A stretch of DNA of 64,000 bases from Juglans regia (Eukaryota > Streptophyta > Magnoliopsida > Fagales > Juglandaceae): positions 23,759,370 through 23,823,369 of the forward strand of contig NC_049904.1 in assembly GCF_001411555.2 (NCBI RefSeq). The letters are read 5' to 3'. The position numbers and the translations under genes were made by a program. The first letter of the stretch is position 1; every line of letters begins with the position of its first letter. Positions 52,801 to 63,689 of the stretch are shown here, one piece after another. The notes under the pieces were generated by a model. That model was not told where the DNA came from and ran no database searches. It saw only the letters and a program-made list of their open reading frames with translations.

Positions 52801-55416
52801 ATTGAACATTAATTTAATGCTGCCCAAAAAACTTATACGGATAAGAATTCATATTGCGTAAAAGAGAAATGATATTTGTAATCGTAAAGTATATAAATAT
52901 TGTATAATCTTTTTTTAAAAAATAAGTAAATACGGGATGTATATGAAAAAAAAAATTAATTTTTTAATAATAGATAATTCTTTTTTAAAACGATTACACA
53001 ATGATTACGTACTCTATGATTATATATAACATTACTCTATTGCAAAACTCATTTAATGTCTCTATCTCTAGCATGATGCCTGAATTTATGTCTCAAATTT
53101 GGAAAAAAACTTTAAAAAGGTGATTTTTATTTTCTCCCTTGGGGTCTGGATGCTAATATCAAGAAGTATGCTTTGGTTCTACAGAGAGATAGAGTGAGAG
53201 CTGCCTCAGAATTTGCAGCACGAAACCAGTTGCCCCCCGGCATACAGGATCAGATGCTGTCACACATATGTCTCAAGTTCAAAACAGAAGGATTGAATCA
53301 ACAAGGGACCCTAAATGGTCTACCAAAAGCTATTCGCTCAAGCATCGCAGACTTTCTCTTCTTCCCCATTGTCCAGAAAGTCCATCTCTTCCAAGGGGCT
53401 TCTCGTGACTTCCTTTTCCAATTGGTAAAAGTTCACATGACTTATTAAACTCGAGTAGTAGATCATTATTGGGTAAACCATGAGTTTGGAGTTCTTTCAT
53501 GGCGCATTGGTCATAAAGATGCTAAGTCAATCTATACTGTTTCACAAAAAGGTTTCAGAAATGGAGGCCGAGTATTTTCCACCCAAGGAAGATGTAATTC
53601 TGCAGAATGAAGCTCCAACAGATCTTTATATTCTGGTCTCAGGCGTGGTGGTGAGCTAATTTTCGTTTATTTTGGAATCTGGATGCAACTTTTCCTAAAT
53701 AATGCCTACTAACATAATGTTGGTTCGAAAATGATGCAGCATTTCCTGTGCCGTACCGATGGGCGCGACAGAGTACGTCGTTAACCATAACACACATTTC
53801 ATATTGAACAGAAATACAAAGATAAAACAGATCACATTCCAACATCCACTATGCAGGTTCTTGGAAAGGCAATTGCAGGAGATTCGTTCGGAGAGTCTGG
53901 AGTCTTATTGAATAGGCCGCAGCCTTTCACGGTTCGGACGACTGAGATTTGTCAAATACTGCGACTCAACAGAACTTCACTGATCAATGTCATGCAAGCA
54001 AATTCCAAGGATAGGCACATCATTATGAACAATCTTTTCCAGGTAGTTACAGCATTATTCATACTCTAGAGGGGGAAAAAGGTATCCATTATGAGTTTTT
54101 CCATTCTTTCATGAAACATATAATTGAGAACCAATGCTGCACTCAACAGAAAATGAAGGGTCGAGATACCTTGGGCTTTGAAAACGCACATAAAGATCCA
54201 GAACTGATCCCCAGAGAATGGCTTGATGGAGAACCTATTGGAGGAAGCTTGTCACCTGCAGGATGTCAAGATAAGTACTCACACGATTATTCATCAATGC
54301 AGGAAGCAAGGGATGTTTATAGCACAGGATCAGAGACTATAGAGCAGAGTGAAACTGGCAAATGTCAAGTCTTTAAGAGATCCACAATGGATGTAAATTT
54401 GATGGCTGAGGATGGCCAAACAGCTCTTCATGCTGCAGTTCGCAGGGGGCATCTTGAGATGGTCAAACTTCTACTGGAAGGAGGTGCTAATGTAAACAAA
54501 CAAGATGCAAGAGGATGGACACCAAAAGCTCTAGCCGAAGAGCAAGGAAACAAGAGCATATTTGACCTTTTACTAAGTTATGACAATAGAAGGAAACCAG
54601 ATGAGCACAGAATAGATTTAATTGGGCCTGAATCGGCTGACAACAGCATGTATAGTCAAAGCAAACACAGTAAGCAAACTGGTCCTCAATCTGTCGACTC
54701 CCACTTAAGAAAAGAACCCACCAACTCCTGCTCATGCAGATATAGTTTTCCCATTGACACAGAAGTCATGACTAAAGTAATGAAGAAGAGAATCACCATC
54801 CATATGGGGCTTCAACTTGATGGTACATTACAGAGGCAACTTGGAAAGCTAATAATCTTACCTGATTCGATAGAGGATCTGCTCAAAATAGCAGGTAAGC
54901 ATTGTTTGAATTAAAAATACTCGTACTAACCTGAAAATTGGGAATTCTAATTAAGTTTATAGAAATGATAGTTACAGTCGTGAGTAAGCAAGCGCTGTAC
55001 AATTATTGTGAAAAAAATGAATAAATACGGAACTCACATGAAAAAAATTAATTTTTTAATAGTAGACCCCACTATTTTTCAAAGCGACTGCATGATACTT
55101 GTGCACTTTATGTATCATTACTCTTAAGCTTATTACAAATTTAAGAAGGCAGAAAAGAAAAGGAAAATGAAAAGGAAAAGGAAGCGAAAATTGGAAGGAA
55201 AACTAAATCTCATTTAAGCGTAGTTTGTTCCCCTAGATTTATCCTGAGGGTTACCTAGCGTCTTGTAAAACTGCAGGTGAGAAGTTTGGAGTACACAAAC
55301 CTGCAAAAGTCATTAACGTGGAGAATGCAGAAATAGATGACATAAATGTCATTCGAGATGGTGATCATCTGTTTCTACTTCATAACGAGATTAATGGAGA
55401 AATATTGGATTGCTAA
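49835..55416 (+). CDS. KAT1: Shaker-type inward-rectifying K+ channel, KAT1/KAT2 class, 11 exons
   Basis: A plasma-membrane channel for K+ uptake, in this class linked to guard-cell opening. Exons are 49835-50019, 50138-50353, 50490-50645, 50773-50830, 51093-51410, 53185-53424, 53552-53650, 53740-53772, 53857-54042, 54150-54894 and 55277-55416, all GT-AG; phases close to give 791 aa. S1 is about 63-83, S2 97-117 and S3 135-150. The S4 sensor is 168-186 ([16 protein letters not shown]) and the pore carries [15 protein letters not shown] with GYGD at 264-267. S6 is 276-297, a cyclic-nucleotide-binding domain 371-485, an ankyrin-like repeat 585-640 ([20 protein letters not shown]) and a KHA domain about 720-791. 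Arabidopsis KAT1 is shorter (677 aa) and lacks the ankyrin part, so KAT class is safer than KAT1 itself. ATG at 49838 is an equally good start. Confidence 0.95.
52070..52560. repeat. hAT-like remnants in K+ channel intron 5
   Basis: Two heads, TAGTGGTGAAAAAAG near 52073 and TAGGGATGTAACTGG at 52440, are followed by ACCGGT and TCGGTT-rich DNA like the elements at 10353-11218 and 61717-62483. The second head is matched by ACCGGTTATACCTCTA near 52550. No clean duplications, so possibly nested or degraded copies. Confidence 0.5.
52862..53040. repeat. MITE family C copy in K+ channel intron 5
   Basis: Left end GAGAAATGATATTTGTAATC, right end TATAACATTACTC. Mid-block AATTAATTTTTTAATAATAG. Confidence 0.65.
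54962..55125. repeat. MITE family C copy in K+ channel intron 10
   Basis: Left end GAAATGATAGTTACAGTCG, right end TATGTATCATTACTC. Mid-block AATTAATTTTTTAATAGTAG is shared with the intron 5 copy. Confidence 0.65.
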
Positions 55417-55681
55417 GTGACCTAATCATGGTTACTCAAAGCTAGGCAATGTAGTATCTTTTTTGCGTCTGTAGTGTTACTTCTTGTAATTTTACACAGT
55501 GGCAAGTAGGCAGTTATTGGAATAGGCAGTTACTGGAATATAAAAGAAATGTAAGCAGAGAAAGAGAATCATCGATTGGCATTGTAAAAGAAAATTCCGG
55601 AGGCACTACTACAACAAATTAGCATTTTTTCGCGAGTGATTTTGTCGCAATTAGTCTATATTTTTGTCCAAAATAACTTCC

Positions 55682-55814
55682 TGTTGGGATTGCCTCGAAC
55701 CAGTCCCTCTGTGTTTCTCATTTCATGAATACAATTTCTGATACTTTTTCTACAAGATCCTTCTTATTACAATTCATTCCACTACAAGGTTTCTAACAAT
55801 TGACATCAGAGCAC
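55682..55814 (+). mobile_element. Short LTR (117 bp) with adjoining primer-binding site
   Basis: TGTTGGGATTGCCTC to TTTCTAACA at 55682-55798 has LTR-like TG...CA ends and is followed by ATTGACATCAGAGC at 55799-55812, a variant of the Met-tRNA primer site. I see no second copy downstream in the window, so the element is incomplete. Confidence 0.55.
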
Positions 55815-55825
55815 TACGATCCTTT

Positions 55826-56290
55826 ATGGTGGAGGGGACAAAGTTCAAGTTGCAGGAAGAAAATTTACCAGAACAAATTCTTGCATCAGTGCTTCAGCTC
55901 AGAGATTTAGTTGATCGAATGCATGCAAATTACAAGCACTTTCGGCAACAATTAAAGGAAATGCCGAATGATTTTACAGAATCCTTCGTTGAGTTGCAAG
56001 ACCAAGTTAGCATGAATGAGGACAAAGAAAATGCAACGAAGGATGAAAAGAGTGTTCAGTTGCAGGACCACGTCACTGTGATGCAGGAGGATGAAGAGAG
56101 TGATTTTACGAAGGTTCCGTTGCAAGAATTTACTCTTCCCTCCCTCCCCTTAAATCTTGTACTTAGCAAAAATCGGTTTCTCCACACCTCACCCTCACTC
56201 TTGGACGAATCAGTTTCTGGGTTGTGGATTTTTGATCTTGGCATTGCATTCACACTCCCTCTCAAACCCGCAGAGCATGGAACGACATAG
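55826..56290 (+). pseudogene. Gag-like leader frame after the short LTR
   Basis: A 154-codon frame opens MVEGTKFKLQEENLPEQI and has a coiled-coil-like, acidic first 95 residues (LQLRDLVDRMHANYKHFRQQ), as at the start of some Gypsy Gag proteins. It then changes to unrelated composition near 56150. Position directly after the primer site supports a gag origin. Weak assignment. Confidence 0.35.
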
Positions 56291-56852
56291 GGATAATGGG
56301 CACCGCCGTCACCCCTCGCCGACCCACCGTTGGCTATTCCCTCACCTTCGACAGCCAGATCTTGTTATGCCCCAAGGTGGAGCATTTTGGAGGTTCCACG
56401 TTCCACGGTGGAAGCCTCCTCCCACTCTTTGCTCAAGGCCGATCTAGAGCTTCTTCTCATTCTCTCTGCTCAGCAGAAACTAGGTGGCTCCTCCTTTCTA
56501 TTTGACCTCACCATTGACTTTGCTACCCTGACCAGGATGGGGGACTTAAAAGGCGACCATCGTGGAGGCCGTGAGCGCTGAAATTGCAGCTACGGGTAAG
56601 ATTCCTTCGCAGAAGAAAATCAAATGGCCATTCAAGCCCATGGTTGTGAACGTTTACAAGAGAGAAGAGAAGCAACCCTTCGCTAGGAAAATTTCCTCCA
56701 TGGGAAGAATTCCTAAAAAATGGTCATGTCTCGTATGGCATCCTCCATGGGCAGAAAGCTTCACTCAATCTCTGTTTCTGTGTTTGTTTAGGGAATATTG
56801 GGCCTGTTTGGCCATGTGTGAGCTCTTGTCAGGTTTATACAAAATAATTATC
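56291..56852 (+). other. Patchwork DNA of unknown origin before the proteasome fragment
   Basis: GC-richer than its surroundings. Open frames contain peptides such as LLLILSAQQKLGGSSFLFDL and KIKWPFKPMVVNVYKREEKQ that look like real protein but that I cannot assign. They may be captured host exons. Confidence 0.35.
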
Positions 56853-57082
56853 ATGAAGCTTGATACAAGAGGTCTTGAATCATCTTCTACATTTTTTAAC
56901 GTTGGTAATGAGCTTTCCGGGAATGGGTTTTCCGCATCCCCATCATTTGAGCTCCCATACAAGATCGAATTTGATGGATTCCATAAGGAGGCTACGCTTG
57001 CTTTTAGTTTTAAGGAAAGGGTTATGGTGGCCACAGATTCTCAAGCCAGCATGGGCGGATACATTTCATCTCAGTCTGTAAA
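56853..57082 (+). pseudogene. Partial copy of 20S proteasome beta5 (PBE) N-terminus
   Basis: From ATG at 56853 the frame reads MKLDTRGLESSS, then FDGFHKEA, then LAFSFKERVMVATDSQASMG and GYISSQSVNKI, matching plant proteasome subunit beta type-5. About ten residues are missing between KEA and TLAF. That removes the propeptide cleavage site and the catalytic N-terminal threonine region. After NKI the frame runs into unrelated sequence and stops at 57158. The rest of the gene is absent and no introns are seen within the copied part. It cannot encode a working protease subunit and is most likely a captured or retrocopied fragment. Confidence 0.85.
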
Positions 57083-57159
57083 CAAAATCAGCGGATGGAC
57101 TTTCCATAGAGCTGTGAGGCATATCTGTTTATTTTCCAAAGGATTGCAGGATGTCTAAT

Positions 57160-58289
57160 TGCAAAACCGATTAAACAATCCAAGAACTAAAAGAGCCAAT
57201 CCAAAAAGAGCCACTCTCAATTTGGGGTTATTAGTTTGAAAAGAAAATGGAAGTCAATAAAAAAAGGGAAATGCTAAGTACAACCGTTGTATAACCGGCT
57301 GATAAATTGAGTCCCACTTTAATCGTTTCTTCCTCCCTTTTTCTCTCTCTCCCCTTTCATTTTTCCGTCTGTCAATAAAAATTTAGAAACTTGATGAATG
57401 TTTATCGGTAATTCCATGAGCTTCGCAGCCTCTTTACCTCTCCGTCTCTCTCTCTCGGGGTCTCTGGTCAAGTCCTCTAACCATACTGCACCACTTTCAT
57501 CTCTATATTCCACTGACTCTCTATCTCGCACGGTATCTCTCTCCAAAAGCCACCACACTTCTCTCTCGTAGAAACTTGCAAACGGTGGGCGAAGGGTGTG
57601 AGCTCCATATTTGAAGTCTGGGGTGAGTTTTATTATTTTTTCTTTTCTTTCAAACTTATCAGAACGGCATGCCCATCGTAGTAAGTGGAAAGTTATTAAA
57701 ATGAGTCATTTTGGACCAAATCAATATCAGAAATGCTACGTACAACCCATCGCTAGCTCCTTGATTTTGCTTGGAACAGAAGCAAAATTTGCTCAAGTTT
57801 CAGACACACACTCTCTCTCTCTCAAGTTTCAGAAATGTTACGTACAACCCATCACTCACAAAAGATTCAAACCCGCTGCTAACCTCCATCGCATTGAAAT
57901 TCAAGTAAAAAAACTTGTTAAAAAAAAAAGAGAAATGGCTTTATATCTGGTTGGGTAAAGAGAAAATGAGAGAGTGGAGAGAAAGATTAAAAAAAAAAAA
58001 TTTGAAGGAGAAAATGAGTGAAAGAAAAAACTGAGAGAGTGATAGAGAGGGAACGAAATGAGTGAGTGAGAAAAAATAAAATTTGTTATGCAACCGGTTA
58101 CGTGGGGCTCCCTGAGCAGGTTGCAGTAGAGTTTTTGAAAAAAAAAAAAGCCCCTTCCCTTACTTGCTCTGAGGTGTTGAATGGGATTCTCAATGGATCC
58201 CTTATTTGTGAAGGGGACACATCCTTGAATAACCTGATCCAAAATTTAAAGTGTTGTGAGCCTGAGTTCCTTGTATATAAACTTAGAGG
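57160..58289. other. Repeat-rich DNA without recognised gene
   Basis: Two similar words, AGAAATGCTACGTACAACCC at about 57730 and AGAAATGTTACGTACAACCC at about 57831, lie 100 bases apart. GA- and CT-rich leader-like tracts lie at 57310-57560 and 57960-58060. Confidence 0.4.
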
Positions 58290-59386
58290 TTGTTGAAACT
58301 TGTTAAGTTTAAGGCCATTAGTATAACTATTGTTTGTTTGCTGGTTGTTGAGTGGCAGGAGTCTCTTTCAAAGAGTGGTGATAAATTGGATGAAAGGGTA
58401 AATATTGCACCTCAGTTGCTTGATATATTGCCACTTAGGGGTGTTTTTGGGTGGTATGAGATAAATTTACTAAAACTTTGGGGATATTATGTGATAGAGG
58501 AACAAATCTTGTGGCCCTTTGACAGAGGAAGGGGAAAAGAAATAGGAGGAAATCAATTGGTGAACCAAGCTTTGGATAATGTATCTCATTTCTTATATTT
58601 TGAATTTGATCTTAAAATGGATGGTGGAATACATGCTAACCTTGATGATGGTTTATGGAGGCAAAAAGATGAGGAATGTCACCAAGCATCCAAGTGTGAT
58701 AATAGTGATGAGAAAGATAGACTTCCTTGCCACAACCAAGGAATTTACGAGGCTCTTGAATTAAGAGATGCAGGGCCGGGCTATAGGTTTGTACATTTGG
58801 AGCCTTGTTATTCCCACGTCAAAAATTGTGATAGAAGTTCTTTTTTGTTTCTAGAGTTGGATGGGAGTTCCTGTGGGAGAGGTCGGCCACAAAGAGCTTC
58901 CAGTGAGGGCCTTATGGCATCATGCTCCCCAACGATCGTGATTTTGAAGTTACTCTTACCAAGGAAGAGATATAGTGTTTGGACCTCATATATTGATGGG
59001 TTAGGAAAAACCCAAATTCTGCCAACTTTAACGTGATCCTCACTCGAGAGAACATTGGCCGTTTCTTGGTGTCACCAAATCGGTCACGAGTTGTAGGCTG
59101 TCAAATGCCTAGCTCGGCAGCTCCAAGGCCCTTTCATGGACAGAAGAGATTTGTTCCTACTTTGTTGGACCCTAAAGAAAAGAGGGCCTATACTGAGGGT
59201 GATGGATTCCGTGGTGAGTCACGTACCATTCATGATCCCGCTAACCTAGAGAAGGGTGTGGGGCAAGAATCCTCGCTTATCACTACTCTTGGTGAGGAAC
59301 TTCTAGGGGCTTCCTCCCTTGTGGGTGAGTACTCGCCCATGTTTAGTCCTGGTGAGGAGTCAATTCTTTTAACAGTAAGTCAATAG
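58290..59386 (+). CDS. Unrecognised open frames, possible captured or transposon gene
   Basis: A 248-codon frame (58290-59036) abuts a second one of 117 codons (59033-59386) in another frame. The first has a hydrophobic start, KSGDKLDERVNIAPQLLDIL, an acidic cysteine-containing middle (ECHQASKCDNSDEKDRLPCH) and a basic end. The second is Pro/Arg/Ser-rich (VSPNRSRVVGCQMPSSAAPR). They could be one gene with a frameshift at about 59035. I recognise no domain. They end 40 bases before the Gypsy LTR. Could be a remnant of LINE or LTR coding DNA. Confidence 0.25.
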
Positions 59387-59428
59387 TAACATTTATCTAG
59401 CTTGAATGAACCCTTATAAGCAATCTTT

Positions 59429-59743
59429 TGAATAGTAAGTCAATAGAGAAAATCAATTCTAATACTAAATGAACAATTTAGAAGAAAAAACTAGGAAAAA
59501 TAAATGTTTATTAACTACCACGCCATATATTCACAATTCAAGCTAACAATAGGCACCATAATTTGATGTAAACCGTCATAAACCAAATGCAAGACTTCTA
59601 GGAATGAGTCAAGACCTAATAGCAGATAAAAAGAAGCACAAAAAGAAAAGAAAAGAAAGATAGATCCTAAAACCTTGCAGAATTCTTAGTGGCGGAACTT
59701 GGCATTCTCTTAGTTAACATCTTTCATGGACTAAGGTAGAGAC
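59429..59743 (-). repeat. 3' LTR of the Gypsy element (minimum extent)
   Basis: The part comparable with 63690-64000. The true LTR continues upward, but its other edge cannot be set because the second copy is cut by the window end. A CTCTAACA near 60012-60019 is a possible edge. Confidence 0.7.
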
Positions 59744-60199
59744 TTAGATGACATGATCCAGATCACCGGCTAGGGTTATGCAATCCGCTTCGCTTAGGCC
59801 TAGCCTGAAGGCACAAATGCAGAGAGAGAGAGGCACTGACTCTGAGAATTGCTGTAACAAATATTTAATGGATTTGAATGAAATAATCAAGAAAGCTCAC
59901 TTCGAGGGTGAGGACCTCTATGAAGAAGACATGAGAAGGAAATAGAAGATTCTTTTACTTTCTGGATAAATTTCAGAGCCAAAATGCTTTGTGCGTATAT
60001 CTGACATGCTCTAACAGAATTTACCACATAGTGGCCCTAGACTAATAAACTAATAGCAAAATAAACAAACTGCAACCACATTCTAACGTTATGGGAGTAA
60101 GCCTAGTACCTAATAACAGCTAAATGTTTCCAGTAAAATAACAAGTTTTGCTAAATTATAAAAGAGGTAAAATGATTGGCCCATGGGCCTCACGGCTTC

Positions 60200-61540
60200 A
60201 ATAAGTCTAATCTCTTCACTGTCTTCCATCATACTTCAAGCATACTTTACTCCCAAAGGGTTCATTACATTGAACATATTTCTTCCAGATCTCAGCTGCC
60301 TGTGGCAAGTCCTTACCCTTCAGAGCGCTTTGTCCACAAGGTGCGGATATGCCTCCCTCTGATGAGAGTAAGGTTCCCAAGTCGCATCTTTGCATTCTTT
60401 GTCTCGTGCTTGGTTCTAGGTTTTCTTCATACGGCACCCCCAAAACGTCTTCAAGTTCTGGCTTAAGAATCCCTAGTAGGGGTGGGCAGCGGGGCCTCGC
60501 ACCCCGTTGCCCCACCCCACTTCTAGAGCCCCTAGCGGGGGGTGGGGAGGGCCCAACCAAGCCTAGCATTTCCCCCGCCCCGCCCCTGCTTACATTTTTA
60601 TATATATATTATATAAACATAAATATATATTTATATTTTACAAATTATGTATATATAAATATATATTACAATTTATTAGACTTGTTTAGAAAGTATGCAC
60701 TAACAAATTTAAAAACTAATACACTACAACTTATACAAAATATGCACTAGTATATTTAAAAATTACATAGTTTTTAAAATATAATCATATTTACAAATTT
60801 TAAATTTACAATTTGGGTCTAAAAATGTATTTTTAATCACTTTTGGACTTAGGAATAATTTTTAAATCTAGTGAAATGTAGTATATTTTTTAAGTGAACG
60901 GAGGCGGGGCAGATTGGGTATCCGCCTCGCTCCTCGCCCCAGCATCCCTGGGGGGACGGGGGTGAAAACCCCACCCCCCGTCCCATGCGGGGAGGGTGCG
61001 GGGAGGGGGTGGCCCCGCCCAGTAGGGGTGGGTAGCACCCCTAATCCCTAGAGCATCCACTGGGGGTAGCACATGCACGATTATAAACTTAACACCCAAC
61101 TTTTTCTTGAGTTGAGAGACATGGAAGGTAGGGTGTATTTGGGCTGACGGGGGTAGTCCTAACTTGTATGCGTGATGCCAACGTTATGTAAAATCTTGAA
61201 GGAGCTTAAATGTCGTGGGGGCAAGATTGAGGTTGTGTCGATGAGCTACTAAAATTTGCTGATATGGTTGAAGCCGAAGGTATACCTAGTCCCCAGTCCC
61301 CAATCTCAAATTCTTGTTACTTCCTCCTTTAATCTGCGTATTTCTTCATATGTTCCTATGCCTGATGTAGGTTGTGATGTAAGATTTGTGGTTATTGATT
61401 TCGGGATCATGGTTGGTTTCCACAACCTCTAAGCAGGCTGTTCCCAGTACATAGTTGAGTAGCCGAGAAGGGGGATACCCATATAAGGCTTCAAATGTGG
61501 TAAGCTTTCTTGATAGGTGTTGGGTGGAGTTATACCATCA
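60200..61540 (-). pseudogene. Gypsy integrase C-terminus and chromodomain, interrupted by hAT
   Basis: On minus, 61540-61060 contains FEALYGYPPSRLL, YLRLQPYQQ and PSAQIHPTFHVSQLKKKLG, standard for the integrase tail of plant chromoviruses. The frame is broken by the hAT at 60477-61043 and resumes at LKPELEDVLGV. A DATWEPY motif near 60388 marks the chromodomain. Confidence 0.85.
60477..61043. mobile_element. GC-rich non-autonomous hAT element, 567 bp, 8-bp TSD
   Basis: Ends TAGGGGTGGGCAGC and, on the opposite strand, TAGGGGTGCTACCC. Exact duplications ATCCCTAG at 60469-60476 and 61044-61051. Both outer thirds are extremely rich in CCCC and GGGG and are largely complementary; the centre (60595-60890) is AT-rich. 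Removing it with one duplication restores the host reading frame. Confidence 0.92.
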
Positions 61541-62062
61541 TTCAACTAATGATACAAATGAAGACCAATCCTTAGGTCGATCATCTGTAAATGTACTATC
61601 TCGATCTAATATGATTGAGATAGGCAACCTGTGATGTTTGAACACATTCAGAAGGAAAAGTTCAACCATTGTCTTGGTTGTGTAAAGGTGTTTTAGGAGA
61701 TTGAAATGATTGTACTTAGGGTTGTAAGAAAAAAAAAACTGGTTGAACTGGACCGGGCTGGACCGAATCGATTGGTTTGATTGGGTTTGTAAGTGGTCCG
61801 GTGCGGTATCGGTTCTTAAGAAGTAAAACCGGTCATAAATTGGTGTTGTACCGATTTTCATATTTTGAAAACCGGTTTAAATCGAACCAGAATGGTATAT
61901 ATATTTTAAATTTTTTTTATGTTATATTATATATATTATATGCTAAATTATTAATTAATATAACATAAAATTCTAATCTTATTATTCAAGTATATTAATC
62001 TTATAATATAAAATTAATATAACATAAATATTAATATTAAGTTATTAATATAAACTTACTTT

Positions 62063-62100
<38 letters not shown>

Positions 62101-62640
62101 AGGATAAATACATTTTTGACATAATAAATTATAATATATATTATTTTGTAAATATATTTTTACAGATTTGATCATATATCCATATAAAAAGTCTAGAACT
62201 TATATAGACTATAGTTAAATTTAATACTATACTAGTATGTGTTAATTCTTATAAAATAATGTATTTATACTCATTTATAAATAGACTAATAGTTTAGTAT
62301 ATGTAAACATCATATTATTACTAACATTGATAATTTGTAAAATCGAAAAAATGGGACCGGACCATTCCGATTTCGATAGTGAATCGGTCCAATATCGATT
62401 TTTAAATTTTCAAAACCAGTGTATATCGGTTTGGTTCTAAAAAATGTACAAAACTGGACTGAACTGGATCGGTTACAACCCTGACTGTACTTGGTGAGCC
62501 TGTCTACAACCACCCATAAATTGTTAAAGCCATTTGAATTAGGTAGTCCTTTTATGATGTCCCTGGTAATATATGTCCAAAGTTGGAGGTGAATAGGAAG
62601 TGGTTGTAGCAACCCACTTGGAAGAGTATTGTCTACCTTA
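61541..62640 (-). pseudogene. Gypsy integrase core, interrupted by hAT
   Basis: On minus, LLQPLPI-type opening and WVVVDRLTKYS (62600-62490) belong to the integrase core. After the hAT element the same domain continues with TMVELFLLNVFKHHRLPISI and LDRDSTF (61690-61600). Confidence 0.85.
61717..62483. mobile_element. Non-autonomous hAT element, 767 bp, near-perfect TSD
   Basis: Ends TAGGGTTGTAAG and, on the opposite strand, CAGGGTTGTAACC. Duplications ATTGTACT (61709-61716) and ACTGTACT (62484-62491) differ at one base. Subterminal AACCGGT and GGTTTAAATCGA words resemble the 52440-52560 remnant. Contains (TA)n at about 62067-62098. Confidence 0.85.
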
Positions 62641-63689
62641 ACCCTCTGGCATAAGTCACATTTTTTGATAAACTGCTTAATATTCTTCTTGAGACCAAGT
62701 CAATAAAAATCCCTCCTTACTATGTGTATTGTTTTGTCATAGCTTAAGTGTTTGCCCCATGAACTACTATGCATTAACTCTAATACTTTATTCTTGAATT
62801 CTTCCTGATTGGGTACAAATTTGTTCTTGTACAAGAATAGTTCTCCCCTCATAAAGTATACTGGTGGTATTTAGTTCGCACAGGATTGGGTGATGATGAA
62901 CCTTTGTCAGATGTTCATTACTAGCATAGGCTACTTTTAAGTCCTCCACCAAACTCACAGAAGGAAAAGTAATTAGGGACAAATAACATTCCTATTCACT
63001 TTCCCTTTTGGACAGGCCGCCAGGTACCCTATTCTCAGTCCAATTTTTATACTCTACCATAAAATCATCCCGAGGAGTTTAGTGATCCATTATGTTGCAC
63101 AAGTGTGCCCGTTTTTCGATCAAGTAGGTATTTCAAGCTCTGCAGATTAGTTCTAATCACAAAGGTTTGTCCAGTAGATAGGGCTTTCATTTGAGCCTTG
63201 TTGAGACAAGTGCAAAGAGCTTCTACTCATAAGTGGACATCCCTCGAGTCCTTCCCTTTAGAGTTTGGCTGTAAAAGGCCAGAGGTCTTCCCTGTGCATT
63301 AACACTACATTGATAGTTGTTCTTGATGCATCACATTCAATAGTGAAAGGAGTGGAAAATTCTGATAGGGCAAGAACCGGGGGTTGCATGACAACTTTCT
63401 TCAACTGATGGATTGCAACCTTGGATTCTTCAATCCAATGCAAGTTATTTTTTTTTCTTAACATTTCTATGAGGGGTGAAGAAATCCCTCCATATCCCTT
63501 AATGAATCTTCTATAGTAGCTTGTTAATCCTTAAAATCCCCTCGCCTTGGGGGAATTAGGAAGAGGCCATTCTTTCATGGCTTGCAACTTGTCCAGTTCA
63601 GTTCTTTCTCCTTGGGCATAAATCAGGTGGCCTAAGTAGGCAATATGCGGCACACCCAAAGATTGTCTTGCATAGAGCTGATGTTGTCT
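62641..63689 (-). pseudogene. Gypsy reverse transcriptase C-terminus and RNase H
   Basis: On minus, from 63680: LGVPHIAYLGHLIYAQG, then YYRRFIKGYGGISSPLIEML (about 63515), then VVMQPPVLALSEFSTPFTIE and CDASRTTINVVLMHRE, the start of the RNase H domain. Further RNase H pieces reach about 63050. Stops and frameshifts throughout. The connection and zinc-finger region (62980-62650) is poorly conserved. Confidence 0.85.

Noticed and set aside
60216..61099. Open frames rich in Gly, Pro and Arg
   Set aside because: Produced by the GC-rich hAT ends and the Gypsy chromodomain in wrong frames.
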